A stretch of 64,000 nt of DNA. Source: Bog-473 sp963838835 (GTDB lineage Bacteria > Actinomycetota > Acidimicrobiia > Acidimicrobiales > RAAP-2). The notes below the pieces were generated by a model. The model saw only the letters and a program-made list of their open reading frames with translations, was not told where the DNA came from and did not search any database. Positions 44,023 to 52,688 of this stretch are shown piece after piece. Made by a program: the position numbers and the translations under genes. The DNA is taken from contig CAWITA010000019.1 in assembly GCA_963838835.1 (NCBI GenBank), positions 1 to 64,000 of the forward strand, given 5' to 3'. Position 1 is the first letter of the stretch. Every line of letters begins with the position of its first letter.

Positions 44023-44056
44023 CGAGGGCCGGGAGCGCTCATGCTCCCGGCCCTCG
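44023..44056. terminator. Perfect 14-bp hairpin between convergent genes
   Basis: CGAGGGCCGGGAGC pairs perfectly with GCTCCCGGCCCTCG around GCTCAT. It is 19 bases past the stop of the minus-strand propeller gene and also downstream of the hydrolase at 43077, so it can serve both directions. Confidence 0.8.
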
Positions 44057-44075
44057 CGATGCCGAAGGCTGCTGA

Positions 44076-45302
44076 CTAGAACCCTGTGGTGACGATGCCC
44101 GCGGCGTGTGCGCCGGCGGGGAGCGAAACAGGCGAGCTGGGAAGCTCTGTGAGATTTCCACCGTTCACGGCGAAGGCACCCACGACGTCGGCTTGGCTCT
44201 CGTCCACGTACAGCGTCCGACCGTCGTTGCTCAGGCGGGCGTCAACGGCGCCGACGCCGCCACTGTTGCTGACTGGTGTGCTGCCGAGGAGCCTCAGGGA
44301 CCCGTTGGGCGCGATGGCGTAACGGGAGATCTCACCTGATCCGGTGTTCACCGTGAACAGGAACTGGCCGTCGTGGGTGATCTCGATCCAACACGGCGCT
44401 GTCTGGTCGTCCGCGAACGGACTAGCCCCAATCGACGTCAGTGACCCGTTGAACGCAACGTTGAAGGCGGAGACTGTTCCGGTGCCGGCCCCCACGTTGT
44501 GCGCATTGGAGACGAACAGTTGCTGGGGATTCGTCGGCCGGAACTCGCTGCCGAAGGGTCCGAGTCCCTGTGCGGGGGAAGGAGACCCAGGAGCGGCGGT
44601 CAAAAGCCCGTCTCTTCCAACGACGAAGCTGTCGATCAACGATGGACCAACGAGAGTGCCCACCAGGCTGGTGCCGGTTGAGTTGAAGAGCACGTCGCCA
44701 GGCTCAGATCCGCTGGGAAGGGACACGGATCCGCTGGGAAGGGACACGGTCGAGTTGGCCAGCGGCTGGAGCTGTCCGAAGGAGTTGAGTGTGAACCCGG
44801 TGAAGTTCGGACCTGCTGCGCCGGCATTCGCGACGTAGACAAGGTTGTCGTGCACCGCGATGCTCACCGGCGTGGGACCGTCAGAGGACACCACTCCGTT
44901 GGGGACCAGCTGCAGAGCGCCGTCAAACCCGATTCTCAAAACCGAGACCTGGTTACTGCCTGCATCCACCGCGAGCAGGAAGCGGCCGTCGCTGCTGACC
45001 TGAATCGCACCCTGGGAAGCCAACCCGGCACCCGTCCCCGCGCCGCCTGCTTTAAACGGTGAGCCCGCCAGTGGTGTGAGCGAGCCGTCCAAGTGGCGGT
45101 CAAACCCGCTGATCGTGTTGGTCCCCGCGGTGTTGTCGTCGAGGTAGACATGTCCGACTACTGGAGAGACGTTGCCTGGGCTGTCGCTGGCGATAGGGGT
45201 TGCATTAGCCGCGCCAGAGCTCAGAGCACCGAGAATCCCGGCACTACTGAGCGTGGCGACGCCGAGCCCAAGGCGCAGGGCCATCTTGACGTGCTTTCGC
45301 AT
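44076..45302 (-). CDS. Secreted lactonase/YVTN-type seven-bladed propeller protein
   Basis: A 408-residue exported protein. The signal peptide is MALRLGLGVATLSSAGILGA, cleavage near ANA. The rest is a run of propeller blades with the 6-phosphogluconolactonase-family pattern: ISGFDRHLDGSLTPLAGSPF, SSDGRFLLAVDAGSNQVSVL, LSNDGRTLYVDESQADVVGA. A perfect 21-base tandem duplication (44707-44748) repeats SLPSGSV. The family includes cytosolic lactonases, but with export this is more likely a surface-binding propeller. The ATG at 45302 has GGAGGTCAGG upstream. It is divergent from the sigma/anti-sigma pair. Confidence 0.85.
   Translation of the reverse strand: MRKHVKMALRLGLGVATLSSAGILGALSSGAANATPIASDSPGNVSPVVGHVYLDDNTAGTNTISGFDRHLDGSLTPLAGSPFKAGGAGTGAGLASQGAIQVSSDGRFLLAVDAGSNQVSVLRIGFDGALQLVPNGVVSSDGPTPVSIAVHDNLVYVANAGAAGPNFTGFTLNSFGQLQPLANSTVSLPSGSVSLPSGSEPGDVLFNSTGTSLVGTLVGPSLIDSFVVGRDGLLTAAPGSPSPAQGLGPFGSEFRPTNPQQLFVSNAHNVGAGTGTVSAFNVAFNGSLTSIGASPFADDQTAPCWIEITHDGQFLFTVNTGSGEISRYAIAPNGSLRLLGSTPVSNSGGVGAVDARLSNDGRTLYVDESQADVVGAFAVNGGNLTELPSSPVSLPAGAHAAGIVTTGF
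44707..44748. repeat. 21-bp tandem duplication in the propeller gene
   Basis: Two identical 21-base units in frame add one extra SLPSGSV segment. Probably replication slippage. Confidence 0.85.
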
Positions 45303-45797
45303 TGTGTTCCTGACCTCCATGGTTTTCGCGGGGACGGGTTGTCCACCACAAGTACTGTCCTCTCGTCGACGAGAACCGTTACGCGCCGTCGCCCGAGAAA
45401 ATCTGACGCCCGTGTCATTGGCGCGCCCGGCGCCGACCAGGTGTGGCGGGTCCGGGGCCAGCGAGTCCAGCGAGCCCAGATGGCTCAAGGAGAGGGCCGA
45501 GCCAGGTCGAGGGTCCCAGGACAGCTCCGGTGCCCAGCGTCAGATGGGCGAGTGTCCTCATTTGCGCCTCCGCCATCGACGATTCAAAGCGTTCAAGAAT
45601 CTCGGAACGCGGGGACAAGCGATACGCTCGTACATGAATCGCCGTCGGCTCACACCTCATGTAACGCCTCCGAGGTGACTGGGACTGAAAGAACATGTCC
45701 CAACGACAGGCGATCGGCCGAACTCCCAAACGAACAGGCCGGCATTGGTGGGCGCGACGCGCACCGGAACGTGGAGTCGTACGCTCGCGTCGTGGAG
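45303..45797. other. Divergent intergenic region
   Basis: Lies between the secreted propeller and the ECF sigma gene. Open frames through it are not family-like. It should hold both promoters; I could not pick out an autoregulated ECF promoter with confidence. Confidence 0.45.
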
Positions 45798-46379
45798 ATG
45801 GACGGCGAGCTGCTCAGCCGGGTCCGTACCGGTGACGAGGAGGCCTTTGTGATGCTGGTGGCCCGCTACCAACAGCCCATGCTTCGCCTGGCGTGTTCCA
45901 TGGTCCCGAGTCAGCAGGTGGCCGAAGAGGCTGTCCAAGACACGTGGCTGGGCGTCGTTCGTGGCATCGAGGGGTTCGAGGGACGTTCTTCGTTCAAGAC
46001 CTGGCTCTTTCGGATCCTCGTCAACCGAGTGCGCTCGGCTGGTGCCCGGGAACCTACAGATCCCTCAATCGAGACGATCCAGGCAGTCGACCCGACCCGC
46101 TTCGGCGCTCAGGGCCAATGGGCCGACCCCGTCGAGCACTGGACAGCGGCGAGCGAGGACCGTCTCGACGCCGCCACCTGGGTACCGATCCTCAAATCTG
46201 CCCTCGACACACTGCCTGCCCGTCAGCGCCAGGTCGTTATGTTGCGCGACGTCGAAGGCCTTTCCAACGACGAAGCGTGCGCCGTGCTTGGAATCAGCCT
46301 CGGCAACCAGCGGATCTTGCTGCATCGGGGACGCGCACGCTTGCGAGAGTTCCTCGACGCCGAGATTGAGAAGAGCTAA
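45798..46379 (+). CDS. ECF (sigma-70 family) RNA polymerase sigma factor
   Basis: A 193-residue ECF sigma factor. Region 2: GDEEAFVMLVARYQQPMLRL, AEEAVQDTWLGVVRGIEGFE, SSFKTWLFRILVNRV (the KTWLF core-binding helix). Region 4: LDTLPARQRQVVMLRDVEGL, SNDEACAVLGISLGNQRILL, HRGRARLREFL with the helix-turn-helix. The linker is about 60 residues. The start is uncertain; ATG 45798 is the first with family sequence after it. The anti-sigma gene begins 3 bases after the stop, so the pair is co-translated. It probably controls its own operon and possibly the divergent secreted protein. Confidence 0.92.
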   Translation: MDGELLSRVRTGDEEAFVMLVARYQQPMLRLACSMVPSQQVAEEAVQDTWLGVVRGIEGFEGRSSFKTWLFRILVNRVRSAGAREPTDPSIETIQAVDPTRFGAQGQWADPVEHWTAASEDRLDAATWVPILKSALDTLPARQRQVVMLRDVEGLSNDEACAVLGISLGNQRILLHRGRARLREFLDAEIEKS

Positions 46380-46381
46380 CC

Positions 46382-46636
46382 GTGCTGTCGCTGAAACGAA
46401 GAGACATCGTGTGTCAGCAGGCGGTCGAACTCGTCACCGACTATCTCGAAGGGGCTCTTTCCCGTCGGGATCGACGGCGATTCGAGGCTCATCTGAAAGT
46501 ATGCCCCAACTGTGCCGCGTACTTGCAGCAGATCAAGATGACCATTCGGCTGGCCGGCGAGATCGAGCCAGAGGACCTGACGCGAGAAGCAAGACAGGAC
46601 CTCACCGAGCTCTATAGGCGTTGGCGTTCCGAGTAG
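46382..46636 (+). CDS. Zinc-binding anti-sigma factor (zf-HC2)
   Basis: An 84-residue cytoplasmic protein with the ZAS zinc motif: Cys in VCQQAVELV, then RRFEAHLKVCPNCAAYLQQI (H-x3-C-x2-C). The surrounding helices bind the sigma factor. There is no membrane segment, so it is a soluble anti-sigma, of the kind often released by redox change at the zinc site. The GTG at 46382 is 3 bases after the sigma stop. Confidence 0.9.
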   Translation: MLSLKRRDIVCQQAVELVTDYLEGALSRRDRRRFEAHLKVCPNCAAYLQQIKMTIRLAGEIEPEDLTREARQDLTELYRRWRSE

Positions 46637-46843
46637 TGCCGGCCAGTCGACTGGAAGGTATGGGCTTCACCACCACAATGACCCAACCCGAGCATCGAGA
46701 GCAGTGACTACTGCGCAGAGGGTTGAACGCCGCGTCGGTGAACGCACCTTCCCCCTGCCCCGTTCGCCGGATCAGTGAGCCATATTCCGGCAGGCTGCGT
46801 CAGGTGCTTGCTTTCGCCAGCAGCTCATCCCGCTATTTTAGTA

Positions 46844-48129
46844 CCGCCGAGAATTAGGGTCCACCATAGGTTAACTCGCGAGAGAGTAGGCTCTCCGTGT
46901 GGAGTTGTCGCCTGAAGAACTGAGCGGGTTCTTCGACACGGTGCTGCCGCACTTGAACGAGCTACAGACCCGCGTGGTGGCGGGTGCCATGGCGGAGGCG
47001 TTGGGTCGTGGGGGCCAAGCCCGCGTCGTCGAGGCATCGGGGATGAGTTCTTCGACGGTCTACAAGTCGGTCGCACAGGTGCGTGCTGGCGTCGAGCCGT
47101 CGGATCGCCAACGCGCGGTGGGCGGAGGGGACAAGCCGGCCATCGACAAGCAGCCCGGCCTGCTCGAAGCACTCGATGAACTGGTCCATCCCTCCACGCG
47201 CGGCACGCCGATGTCGGCGCTGCGCTGGACGCTCAAGTCGACCTATGAGCTGGCCCAAGACCTCCAGGCCCAGGGGTTCCGGACCTCGGCGGAGCTGGTG
47301 CGCAGGTTGTTGCACCAGATGGGATACAGCCTCCAGGCGCCGGCCAAGCAGAACGAGGGCACTGCACACCCCGACCGTGACGCCCAGTTCGCCTACATCA
47401 ACAAGCTGGTGACGGCTCGGCTCAAGCTCGGTGAGCCGGTCATCAGCGTCGACACCAAGAAAAAGGAGCTGATCGGCAACTACGCCAACGGGGGCAGCGA
47501 ATGGCAACCCGCAGGCGAGCCGAGCCGGGTCAACGTGCACGACTTCGCCGATCGGACCCTCGCTGAGTTCGCCAAGGCCATCCCCTATGGGGTCTACGAC
47601 GTCGGCAACGACGAGGGCTGGGTCTCGGTCGGCGACACGGCAGATACCGCCGAGTTCGCCGTCGAATCGATCCGGCGCTGGTGGAACCAGATGGGCCGGG
47701 AGCGCTTTCCCGAGGCCTCCACCTTGCTCATCACCGCCGATGCCGGCGGGTCCAACGGCCCGAGAGTACGGGCCTTTAAGTACCACTTGGCGAAGCTCTC
47801 CGCCGAGACGGGCCTCTCCATCTCGGTCTGTCACTATCCGCCCGGCACCTCGAAGTGGAACAAGATCGAGCACCGTCTCTTCAGCTTCATCTCCATCAAC
47901 TGGAGGGGCCGGTCGCTCAGCGACATCCGCACCATCGTCGAGCTCATTGCCGCCACCAAGACCAAGACCGGTCTCACCGTCCAGTGCGACTACGACCCCA
48001 ACTGGTACCCCACCGGGGTCAAGATCAGCGACGATGACTACGCCGCCATTCCGCTACGACCCCACGACTGGCACGGCGAGTGGAACTACAGCATCGCTAC
48101 GTGAATCGCGCGACCTATTCCGCGGCGGG
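46844..48129 (+). mobile_element. ISAzo13-type insertion sequence
   Basis: A 1.3-kb unit containing one transposase gene. Candidate imperfect terminal inverted repeats are CCGCCGAGAATTAGG (from 46844) and CCGCCGCGGAATAGG, read inward from 48129. I could not see a target-site duplication. It lies just after the anti-sigma gene. Confidence 0.6.
46899..48104 (+). CDS. ISAzo13-family transposase
   Basis: A 401-residue transposase. N-terminal helix-turn-helix RVVEASGMSSSTVYKSVAQV, then TPMSALRWTLKSTYELAQDL and AELVRRLLHQMGYSLQAPAK, followed by the DDE core: ISVDTKKKELIGNYANGG (first Asp), LLITADAGGSNGPRVRAFK (second Asp), SKWNKIEHRLFSFISINWRG (Glu). Both the order and the wording are characteristic of ISAzo13. 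The frame is complete and probably functional. The GTG at 46899 is 55 bases inside the left repeat. Confidence 0.93.
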   Translation: MELSPEELSGFFDTVLPHLNELQTRVVAGAMAEALGRGGQARVVEASGMSSSTVYKSVAQVRAGVEPSDRQRAVGGGDKPAIDKQPGLLEALDELVHPSTRGTPMSALRWTLKSTYELAQDLQAQGFRTSAELVRRLLHQMGYSLQAPAKQNEGTAHPDRDAQFAYINKLVTARLKLGEPVISVDTKKKELIGNYANGGSEWQPAGEPSRVNVHDFADRTLAEFAKAIPYGVYDVGNDEGWVSVGDTADTAEFAVESIRRWWNQMGRERFPEASTLLITADAGGSNGPRVRAFKYHLAKLSAETGLSISVCHYPPGTSKWNKIEHRLFSFISINWRGRSLSDIRTIVELIAATKTKTGLTVQCDYDPNWYPTGVKISDDDYAAIPLRPHDWHGEWNYSIAT

Positions 48130-48172
48130 CCCTTAGCGTGATGAGTCAGCATGACGAACAGGGAGATCAGCC

Positions 48173-48433
48173 ATGCACGCCAGAGTGATCCACGCCAACA
48201 TTGCGGACCTGGCCGAGACCGAGCGGGGCCTCAAGGAGGTCATTCCAAGGATAAAGGGGGCCCCCGGTTTCCTGGGCGCCTACTTCGTAGCCGTCGACCA
48301 CTCTCACGGGGTCTCGATCGAGGTGTTCGAGACCGAAGAGCAAGCCCGCGCTTTCGCGCCTCCCGAAGGTGCCGAGGCACCTGGCGTGACTGTGGGCACC
48401 ATCCAGTTCGGCGCGGTCATCGGTTCGGCCTGA
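48173..48433 (+). CDS. Small dimeric alpha/beta-barrel protein
   Basis: An 86-residue protein that looks like a single ferredoxin-like alpha/beta unit (ABM/EthD-type): ARVIHANIADLAETERGLKE, PGFLGAYFVAVDHSHGVSIE, FETEEQARAFAPPEG. Such proteins act as homodimers, often as heme-free monooxygenases or stress proteins. The ATG has CAGGGAGATC upstream. It directly follows the insertion sequence. Confidence 0.75.
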   Translation: MHARVIHANIADLAETERGLKEVIPRIKGAPGFLGAYFVAVDHSHGVSIEVFETEEQARAFAPPEGAEAPGVTVGTIQFGAVIGSA

Positions 48434-48553
48434 TCTTCCTGCGGGCTGGGAAAGGCCCGTGGCGCACAACCGCACACTGACTCCTAAGTGCCCCACCGTC
48501 CCGGCAGCAATGTACGGGGATACCGTAAGCGCTCGTTGGTTCTCTAGCTGGAT

Positions 48554-48847
48554 CTACCCCCTATCGTCGACGACGTCGAGGTTGTAGAAGGTAGGTGGCC
48601 CGTCGGCGAAGCTCATCATTTTCTTCGAAAGTGAATCGGTCTCGGGAAGTGCCGAGTTCTTCATTGCGTCTTCATAGGAATCGAAGAAGACGACGTTGAA
48701 GTAGCGCTCCGGATTGTCCCGGTCTTGGCAGAGAACGCGTCTGCCCGCCTTACGCTTACCTTCGGTTGCCTTCTCCCATTCGTCGCTCACTGCCTGCATC
48801 TCGGCGGCCTTAGAAGTCCGGTACTCGATTATCTGGACAAATGCCAT
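48554..48847 (-). CDS. Dimeric alpha/beta-barrel (ABM-like) protein
   Basis: A 97-residue protein: FVQIIEYRTSKAAEMQAVSD, RRVLCQDRDNPERYFNVVFF, DSYEDAMKNSALPETDSLSK. This is the small actinobacterial group seen next to ABM monooxygenases. The ATG at 48847 has GAGAGGAG upstream. It is followed in the same direction by, and may share a transcript with, no downstream gene; the ABM gene lies upstream at 48915-49211, 67 bases away. Confidence 0.75.
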   Translation of the reverse strand: MAFVQIIEYRTSKAAEMQAVSDEWEKATEGKRKAGRRVLCQDRDNPERYFNVVFFDSYEDAMKNSALPETDSLSKKMMSFADGPPTFYNLDVVDDRG

Positions 48848-48914
48848 TGGAACTCCTCTCCATCCGAGCAGAGCGTAGATGGACGGCCTGAGGCCTGCTC
48901 GTCGGATCTCGCCG

Positions 48915-49211
48915 TTAGGACTCCAAGGGGCGAAGAGTATGGATGGCGGGGAATCCATCGAAATGATCCCCGGCAACAGTGATTACGTCAGCGATGTGCG
49001 ACGAAGCCATGTGTGCGTCTAGGTCCTCCTGCGACTGCCATCTCTCGATGGTGACAAATGTGCCAGGTGTCGAGTCCGAGGCAAACAGGTCGTAGGAGAG
49101 GCAGCCGCGGTCATCCCTGCTTGCAACAACGAGCGTCTTCAGAGCTTCTTCTACGATCGCCTCCCCTCCCGGCTTGGCTGTGATCACTGCGACTACGTTA
49201 AGATTGGGCAC
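48915..49211 (-). CDS. Antibiotic biosynthesis monooxygenase (ABM)/quinol monooxygenase-like
   Basis: A 98-residue ABM protein: VVAVITAKPGGEAIVEEALK, SRDDRGCLSYDLFASDSTPG, FVTIERWQSQEDLDAHMASS, HIADVI. The pattern matches YgiN-like quinol monooxygenases, whose substrate pocket lies between the sheets of the dimer. The GTG at 49211 has AGGTGG close upstream; a longer start would add a Pro-rich piece unlike the family. The gene lies just upstream of the small ABM-like gene at 48554-48847, so the two may be one unit. Confidence 0.85.
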   Translation of the reverse strand: MPNLNVVAVITAKPGGEAIVEEALKTLVVASRDDRGCLSYDLFASDSTPGTFVTIERWQSQEDLDAHMASSHIADVITVAGDHFDGFPAIHTLRPLES

Positions 49212-49549
49212 AGGCCACCTTATTTCAGACCTCCACCCTGGGGCAGGCCCTACCGACAGCAGGGGCAACCTCTGGCTGGCATGGTCCCCATAACCATCGG
49301 TACTTGTTGGTCGCCCGCGCGCAAACCACGCCCCTCAGCTCCTGATTCCTCGTACCGGCAAGGTGCAACTGACCCTCCGGCTTTTACCGGCACACGAAAC
49401 GCAAGGCGCTCAAAGAAAGTTCCTCCGATGACCAATGTCGTCATCAATGGCGCCGCAGATCCCTGCTCGTCGTTTGGGTGCAACATTGCCACGGGTCCTG
49501 CCGCGACGTGCCCCGGGGCGAGCGCAGGAGTGCGCCGTGGTGGCCAGCG
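49212..49549. other. Intergenic, no gene seen
   Basis: No supported frame on either strand. Confidence 0.45.
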
Positions 49550-50638
49550 TCAGCTCGTCCGGCAGGAGTCGTTCCAGGACTGCTCGCCATCGGCATTGTA
49601 GAGCGCGATGGCGAGGTCGTCCTGCTCGGCCGGAGTCGCCTCGTTCGGGGGGACGTTGATGAGCTGCGCCATGCCGGCCAGCCCGGCCGCTTCGTTCCAC
49701 GTCGCCTGGCTGAATTGGAAACCGCCCATGTAGGTGCCGCCCGGCGAGACGGCTTCGTAGTTGTCGCCTGACTCGGCCTGCAGGACGCATTGGAGGAAGG
49801 GGGGCAGCGATGGGTCGCCCGACGACGTGCTGGCGGCGCTTCCCTCTTGTGCCGTCGAGGTGGTCGACGGCGGCTCTGACGGGCGCGAAGTGGCCACCGC
49901 GGCAGCAGCCGGGGTCTGGGCCGCCCGGACTGCAGCGGCAGCCGCCGCGGCCTGGGCCGCCTGCTGTTGGGCCACCGCCACGGCGAGCTCGCCCGTGATC
50001 TCTGCCTGCTTGGACGCGAGCTGGACCTCGGTGTGGCGTGCGGCGTTGGCCAGCGTTGCCTCCTGGTTGGTGGTCACTTGATCGAGGGTCTCTTGTTGCT
50101 CGAGCGTGGCGCGTTCGGCACCCAACGCCTTCTCGTCGCTACGAAAGGCGTCGATAGTTAGGGCGATGTCACCAGTTGCCACTTCTTCGTACTCGGCTCT
50201 CGTCGGTGCTTCCTTCTGGTTCTCGAAGAGGGCCTCGGTCCCGCTGACCTCTGGGTCCAAGTTGATGTAGGCGGACACCGCCTCAGACTCAAGCCGGTTG
50301 CGATCGCGCCTCACCCGACTGATGTCGGCTTGGATCTTGTTGTCACTCGATCCGATCTCTTCCTGGTCGCGTTGAACCTGGGCGATATCAACGTCGTATC
50401 GCTGTTGGTAGGAGCCGATCTGGAGTTGCTCCAGCACGAGATCCTGGGCGATCTGGACCGCCTGCGCTTTGAGATTAGATACTTGATCGGCCGCGACGGG
50501 TCTCGCGGGCACGACCACCGTTACGGTGATCGCGGTGACGAGACACAGGCCTACGATCCCCGCTCCAACACCGGCGAGCTTTGGCACTCGGCATCGGAGA
50601 CCTGGCTTCGTCGTCGGGCACTTCACGGCACCGCTCAC
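49550..50638 (-). CDS. Secreted coiled-coil protein with RPF-like lysozyme domain
   Basis: A 362-residue exported protein. Signal/anchor GVGAGIVGLCLVTAITVTVV at residues 24-43; then about 170 residues of coiled coil (NLKAQAVQIAQDLVLEQLQI, ADISRVRRDRNRLESEAVSA, ERATLEQQETLDQVTTNQEA), an Ala-rich and a Ser/Thr/Pro linker, and a C-terminal domain LQCVLQAESGDNYEAVSPGG, YMGGFQFSQATWNEAAG, DDLAIALYNADGEQSWNDSC. The last domain is a resuscitation-promoting-factor/transglycosylase-like fold with the catalytic Glu in QAESGDNY and two cysteines. It should cut peptidoglycan, with the coiled coil as spacer, like Rpf or NlpC-type wall hydrolases. Confidence 0.88.
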   Translation of the reverse strand: MSGAVKCPTTKPGLRCRVPKLAGVGAGIVGLCLVTAITVTVVVPARPVAADQVSNLKAQAVQIAQDLVLEQLQIGSYQQRYDVDIAQVQRDQEEIGSSDNKIQADISRVRRDRNRLESEAVSAYINLDPEVSGTEALFENQKEAPTRAEYEEVATGDIALTIDAFRSDEKALGAERATLEQQETLDQVTTNQEATLANAARHTEVQLASKQAEITGELAVAVAQQQAAQAAAAAAAVRAAQTPAAAAVATSRPSEPPSTTSTAQEGSAASTSSGDPSLPPFLQCVLQAESGDNYEAVSPGGTYMGGFQFSQATWNEAAGLAGMAQLINVPPNEATPAEQDDLAIALYNADGEQSWNDSCRTS

Positions 50639-50873
50639 GATTGAAAAAAACGTCTAGTCGATTTTCCACTGACAGCGCAACCCGCGCTGTGCCTGAACTC
50701 CGCCAAAAATCGCTCAACCAAGGGCGGCCGTCATCGCCTAGCGACGGGGAACCGACTCAGAGTATGGAACAAAGTGCGGCTCTTCCCGGGTAGTGGGGCA
50801 GCCAGGCGGGATCCCGAGCGGATCGTCGACGGGTACCTGGCTCGGCATCAGCCTGTTCGGTTGCCAGGTGTCA

Positions 50874-50993
50874 GCCCACTACAGCAAACAGGCGCCACGT
50901 TCCCGGGACACTCTTCAACTCGTGCTCGTTCCTGTCCTCGAACGCGATACCTGAGCCCACAACCAAGTCCTTGACCCTCGAGGAGTCCAATAG
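50874..50993 (-). pseudogene. C-terminal remnant of a hydrolase-cyclase fusion gene
   Basis: VKDLVVGSGIAFEDRNEHEL and KSVPGTWRLFAVVG are the last 35 residues of the protein type at 8607-9941 and 32988-34301. Everything upstream is unrelated. It is a third, deleted copy. Confidence 0.8.
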
Positions 50994-51237
50994 GGCGCAT
51001 CGCGAGCTACTTGATCGGCGATCTGGGCGCCGTCGACCGTCCTGACGGTAGCGGGTCTCGGGTAGGTCGATCACGGCCCACAGTCTGTCGAGAACGCACC
51101 GCTGGTGCTCGAACGAGACCCGTCGGCATTGTTCGCGAACTCAGCTTGGTTACGGGACCAGACGCACATGCGCCGATGAGTGGCAACACGGCGTCGCATC
51201 GTCCCGATTGGCGAACTGAGATATTTGGCTCCTCCCT

Positions 51238-51777
51238 TCAGAGGACCCCGGACGCGATGAGGATGCCGACGACGACGAGGACCGTACCTCCGAGTTCGGC
51301 GCTCCACTGTTCGACCGAGGGACCGAGTCGCCGTCCAGCTTCTAGGCCAATGAGGGACATTCCAACGCTCACCACGGCGATGACGATGGCGGCTTCTACG
51401 AGCGGCACCTTGTAAGCGCCGAGAGCAAACCCGACCACCAGATTGTCGATGCTCAAGGCGGCGCCAATAAGTATGAGTTTCCCCATGTTGGTCCGACGAG
51501 GCACCTCAGCGGCGGCACCCGTCCTCGCCCGAACGAATGCATAAAGACCTGTGGCGATGAGGAGTCCGCCACCCAAGTACGAAGCAGCTGATCCGATGGA
51601 ACCAGCTACCCGGTGGCCAACGAGAAGGCCGAGTAACGGCATCGCGGCCTCAAAGAAGCCAAAGATGACGGCCATACGGATGCGGAGTCGGCCGTCGACC
51701 CCCGAGAGGCCGATGCCAATTGCGGCTGCGAAGTTCGACAGGCCAAGAGCGGCGCCGACCAGGACGATGCCCGACAC
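51238..51777 (-). CDS. MntP-like manganese efflux pump family protein
   Basis: About 179 residues with six membrane helices. The MntP repeats are visible: ALGLSNFAAAIGIGLSGVDG and GAALSIDNLVVGFALGAYKV. In characterised MntP each repeat has an Asp in this place; here the first is Asn and the second keeps Asp, so ion preference may differ. The start may be the GTG at 51777 or the one at 51798. No manganese riboswitch is evident upstream. The gene is single and divergent from the small membrane protein. Confidence 0.8.
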   Translation of the reverse strand: MSGIVLVGAALGLSNFAAAIGIGLSGVDGRLRIRMAVIFGFFEAAMPLLGLLVGHRVAGSIGSAASYLGGGLLIATGLYAFVRARTGAAAEVPRRTNMGKLILIGAALSIDNLVVGFALGAYKVPLVEAAIVIAVVSVGMSLIGLEAGRRLGPSVEQWSAELGGTVLVVVGILIASGVL

Positions 51778-51917
51778 GGAAATCAACCTAAGGCACACAG
51801 ATCTGAGGCAGGAGCACTGCCATCGATGTGCCAGATTGCCCTACTATGCCGGCGACAATCTACAAGGGCAAGCGTAGAGTAGGTGTTCAACGCGCCTTCG
51901 TCGGCTTGAATGAGAAG

Positions 51918-52166
51918 ATGTCCAGCGTCGCCATCACTGTCTATGGGGTTTGCGCCGTCTCGTTCATGATGGCGATGTATGCCTTGGAGAGGAAAGGCAA
52001 ACAGTTCATCTTTCTATTTGCCCTCGGATGCCTGCTCTCCAGCGCCTATGGCTTCCTCTCTGGAGCATGGCCATTTGGGGTTGTCGAACTGATCTGGTCT
52101 GGGGTGGCCGTGCGGCGCTGGTACGGAGCTGCCGGGACAGCCCGCTCATCCGGCAGCGAGATATGA
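51918..52166 (+). CDS. Small conserved membrane protein
   Basis: An 82-residue protein with two or three hydrophobic segments: VAITVYGVCAVSFMMAMYAL, FIFLFALGCLLSSAYGFLSG and WPFGVVELIWSGVAVRRW. The SSAYGFLSGAWPFGVVE stretch is strongly conserved in a family of small bacterial membrane proteins of unknown function. The ATG at 51918 follows GAGAAG. Confidence 0.75.
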   Translation: MSSVAITVYGVCAVSFMMAMYALERKGKQFIFLFALGCLLSSAYGFLSGAWPFGVVELIWSGVAVRRWYGAAGTARSSGSEI

Positions 52167-52301
52167 GGCCCCCTTCGCACCTCACTGGCTATTGGCGCGT
52201 CCCGGTGTGACGGTTGGTAAGCAACCCGTCTGGACTTGCCTCACCGGCTAAACAGATACAGGAGACGAGCGGAGTCGAGCGAGGTGAAACAGGTGTGAAC
52301 G

Positions 52302-52688
52302 ATGTCAGCTGAAGAGAACAAACTACTGGTTCGCCGGCTGATCGAGCAGGCCGTCGTCCAGCGAAACATCAACATTGTTGACGAGGTCGTCGCAGGGGAC
52401 TTCGCATCGATTGCCAAGAGCTGGGTGCGTCCGTTTCAGAGTGCGTTCCCGGATTTCGAGATGCAGATCGTGGAGCTGATCGCCGAGGGGCAAAAGGTGG
52501 CTGCTCACTTCAGGTGCTCCGGCACCCACTTAGGTGACTGGCTTGGTGTGCCGGGCACAGGCCGCCGGTTTGAACACGTCGACGAGATCTACGTCTTCGG
52601 GTTCGAGAGCGGCAAGATCGTGTCGGCGATCGGGGTAGAAGACAACCTGTCGAGGATGCGGCAGCTTCGGATCGGCTCCTGGGCCTGA
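52302..52688 (+). CDS. SnoaL-like (NTF2-fold, ester cyclase) protein
   Basis: A 128-residue NTF2-fold protein: NKLLVRRLIEQAVVQRNINI, VDEVVAGDF, FQSAFPDFEMQIVELIAEGQ, KVAAHFRCSGTHLGDWLGVP, TGRRFEHVDEIYVFGFESGK. This is the ester-cyclase branch of SnoaL polyketide cyclases; most stand-alone members have no known substrate. The 3' end of the gene lies within a dispersed repeat shared with 29231-29341. The GTG or ATG at 52302 fits family length. Confidence 0.88.
   Translation: MSAEENKLLVRRLIEQAVVQRNINIVDEVVAGDFASIAKSWVRPFQSAFPDFEMQIVELIAEGQKVAAHFRCSGTHLGDWLGVPGTGRRFEHVDEIYVFGFESGKIVSAIGVEDNLSRMRQLRIGSWA

Noticed and set aside
45093..45797. Long N-terminal extension of the ECF sigma factor
   Set aside because: The frame is open for 235 codons upstream, but the translation is not sigma-like and overlaps the divergent gene's 5' region.
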